Shown here: positions 16,058-17,929 of the stretch, in pieces
Numbering within the stretch: position 1 is the stretch's first letter
How the letters are laid out: every line of letters begins with the position of its first letter
Assembly (NCBI GenBank): GCA_002691835.1
Contig: NZJA01000015.1
Span: forward strand, 1-17,929
DNA length: 17,929 bases
Direction of reading: 5' to 3'
Source of the DNA: Planctomycetota bacterium
GTDB taxonomy: Bacteria > Planctomycetota > UBA8108 > UBA1146
Made by a program: the position numbers and the translations under genes
The notes under the pieces: generated by a model
What the model saw: the letters and a program-made list of their open reading frames with translations, nothing else
Databases searched by the model: none
What the model was told of the DNA's origin: nothing

Positions 16058-17929
16058 TTAGGGGCAGGGCGGGAAGGAGACGCAGTCGAGTGGGTCAGTG
16101 TCGGTCGGGTCGACTCCACACGAGGTTGGGGTCGGGGGTGGTCCTCCACTGAACAGTGCTGCGAGCGAGTAGATAGCATCTGCAATGTTGATACCACCAT
16201 CGTCATTGGCGTCACAAGCATCGAGACAGGTTCCTGCTGGTCCACCACTGAAGAGGGCGGCGAGCACGAAGATCGCGTCAGCAATGTTGAATCCACCGTC
16301 AGCGTTACAGTCTCCACGAATGAATTCTGGCAGGGTCGGTCCACCGCCGCCGCCGCCCAGTGAAACGAGCATGCGGGCAACGAGGTCGATTTGATCTCCA
16401 CCAAATCCACCAAACTCCCAAGACTGAACGATCGTGTTTCCAAGGGGGTCGCCATTGGTGTCCTGGTTCAGGCTCAGTGCTCCAGTGATGTAGGCACCAC
16501 CAGCTTCTTGCCAGAGGGCTCCGACATCCGGTCCGCCAAGCTCAGGGCCAACGGTCAACTGGTCAGTCCAGTCATTTCCTGGGGCATCCTGAGTGTATGG
16601 AACGCCGATCAGATCAGTCCAATCGGTTCCGATCAGAGTATCGAGTCCATTCATGGCAAGGAAGGTATCGTCACCATCGAGAGCGCTGATCACCCCGTCA
16701 TAGCCTTCGAATCCACCAATGGTGGGGGCGAAGCCCCACATGTCGCCACCTTCGAAGTAAACGCTGACGCCTGCTTCAATCCAGGTAGCGAGGGCATCGG
16801 AGTCGGCAGTCGACAGAGGACCATCCAGTGGGAAGGTTCCAGAGCAGACCCAAACACGCTGGTAGGTCCCGATGACGTTCCCCAACTGGGTAGCAGGGTA
16901 ATCGAGAACAGTCAAGAATTGGACTCCGTTAGCAGTCAGGGCTGCCTCCAGGGCTGCCGAACTATTCACCAAGCCGACGTCACCAGCATCTTCAAGACCT
17001 TCAGTAGCAAAGATGAGGTCCGTTTCGCCACCAGAAGAACAAGACACGTTGGAGAAGGCTGATCCGCTGACCTGACCACCATTGAGGCAGATTCCTGTCA
17101 CGGTGTATTCGTAGGTTCCGTTCGAAAGCGCAGTGGCATCCGTGTAAGAAGTGGTACCAGCAACGAGTCCGGCGGCAAGGACCACTCCGTCGCGAAGGAC
17201 GTCGTAGCTATCGAATCCACCATCAGTCCAAGTCACCTCTGTTGCCGCAGCACCACAATCGTAGGCTGTATTAAGGTTCGTAATGGCCGTTGCTCCACAG
17301 CTTGTGGCGATGTTCAGGGATCCGTCTCCGAGTGCGCCGTTCCAGCCACCCACCTGAACGTAGTAACTTTCGCCAGCGATCACCGCTAGTTCAACATTCG
17401 ACATGAAGGCGGCTCCACCAGGAACATTCGCACAAGTGTCGTCTGCTGAGACCAGGCAAGGGGATCCCGCAACTGGGCAACCAGCGGCGGCATCGTAGAC
17501 GATCAGAACCGTGTCATCGTTGGTTCCGCCACCGTTGCAGGTTTCAATGACTGCTGTGCCATCCACCGTTGCGGTGTAAAGGAACCAAACGTCATTGGTC
17601 ATGTTAGCGTCACAGTCAATCGGTCCATCCAGTGTTGAGATCGTGTTATCCCATGGGAAGGTACCTTCACCGACGAGTTCTGCATTCACGCAGTCATCGT
17701 TGGGCGCTTGCGGGCAAGGACCGGTTCCAACACAGTCGGCATCGAGGCAATCGATGAGTCCATCGGCATCGTTGTCGAGACCATCGGAGCAAGTCAAATC
17801 GTCGCCTTCGAAGCAGGTCGGGTCACCAGCGCAGTCCGGATCGAAGCAGTCGATCAATGCGTCGGAGTCGTTGTCGAGTCCATCGCCACAAATCTCGATA
17901 CCGCAAGTGTTAGTTCCACCACAATCCGG
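16058..17929 (-). CDS. Large exported modular protein: DxDGLIDC repeats, PPC, Fn3, GATase1-like, dockerin-like (5' end beyond window)
   Basis: The frame is open to the right edge; 623 residues are visible and the N-terminus is missing. TTG at 17857 lies inside a repeat and is not a start. Visible order: two Ca-binding-like, Cys-bounded repeats of the type CxDGLDNDxDGLIDCxDxDC (about 14-34 and 47-66), with remains of Cys/Gly-rich sequence before them; a PPC-like domain (about 74-211, NDDCVNAEL...NDVWFLYTA...YYVQVGGWNG); an Fn3 domain (about 214-297); the GATase1-like domain (about 303-524, TDLIFATEGL, RVWVCSGTFP, AGVSVYFEGGDMWGF); a Gly run; EF-hand loops DCNADGGFNIAD (540-551) and DANDDGGINIAD (573-584); and a tail ending FPPCP. 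It is closest in layout to the 1150-residue protein. A surface or matrix role is inferred. A strong terminator follows. Confidence 0.92.
   Translation of the reverse strand, partial: PDCGGTNTCGIEICGDGLDNDSDALIDCFDPDCAGDPTCFEGDDLTCSDGLDNDADGLIDCLDADCVGTGPCPQAPNDDCVNAELVGEGTFPWDNTISTLDGPIDCDANMTNDVWFLYTATVDGTAVIETCNGGGTNDDTVLIVYDAAAGCPVAGSPCLVSADDTCANVPGGAAFMSNVELAVIAGESYYVQVGGWNGALGDGSLNIATSCGATAITNLNTAYDCGAAATEVTWTDGGFDSYDVLRDGVVLAAGLVAGTTSYTDATALSNGTYEYTVTGICLNGGQVSGSAFSNVSCSSGGETDLIFATEGLEDAGDVGLVNSSAALEAALTANGVQFLTVLDYPATQLGNVIGTYQRVWVCSGTFPLDGPLSTADSDALATWIEAGVSVYFEGGDMWGFAPTIGGFEGYDGVISALDGDDTFLAMNGLDTLIGTDWTDLIGVPYTQDAPGNDWTDQLTVGPELGGPDVGALWQEAGGAYITGALSLNQDTNGDPLGNTIVQSWEFGGFGGDQIDLVARMLVSLGGGGGGPTLPEFIRGDCNADGGFNIADAIFVLAALFSGGPAGTCLDACDANDDGGINIADAIYSLAALFSGGPPPTPTSCGVDPTDTDPLDCVSFPPCP

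Noticed and set aside
16161..16340. Near-repetitive DNA of the EF-hand segments as a mobile or satellite repeat
   Set aside because: The similarity between the four copies follows the protein module and its codons; there are no repeat borders, inverted ends or target duplications.

Overview
The window looks like a piece of a Planctomycetota-type (PVC group) bacterial genome. The main reason is a set of large exported proteins that end in a double dockerin-like EF-hand module (pattern RGDxNxDGxxNIADAxFLLxxLF) followed by a Cys-rich tail. This is a style of protein common in planctomycetes and related marine bacteria. The assignment is inferred from protein style; there is no rRNA or other marker gene here. 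No tRNA, rRNA, CRISPR array or insertion sequence was found.

Left part (1-4553). A minus-strand thioredoxin-like gene runs off the left edge. Its reading frame contains one in-frame TGA at 230-232. The frame stays open and protein-like for 76 further codons after it, and a hairpin with the geometry of a bacterial SECIS element sits just downstream. I read it as a selenoprotein whose selenocysteine replaces the nucleophilic Cys of a WCxxCK-type motif. Divergent from it is a compact plus-strand set of three genes: an exported LamG / purple-acid-phosphatase-like metallophosphoesterase, a DUF4261-like protein joined to it by an ATGA overlap, and a NeuC-type hydrolysing UDP-GlcNAc 2-epimerase that starts 5 bases after the DUF4261-like stop, probably from TTG.

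Middle (4569-6170). A minus-strand MurJ lipid II flippase gene faces the epimerase gene tail to tail.

Right part (6276-17929). Four minus-strand genes encode large modular exported proteins: 1079, 1150, 683 and more than 623 residues. They share a kit of domains: lamin-tail-like, PPC-like, P/Homo B, Fn3, a GATase1-like domain, a jelly-roll-like domain and a beta-propeller-like region. All four end in the same double EF-hand module plus a CGxDPTxxxLxC tail, which suggests a common way of being attached, assembled or sorted at the cell surface. Three have strong intrinsic terminators directly downstream, and two have hairpins next to or around the ribosome binding site. They therefore look like separately transcribed surface or secreted proteins rather than one operon.
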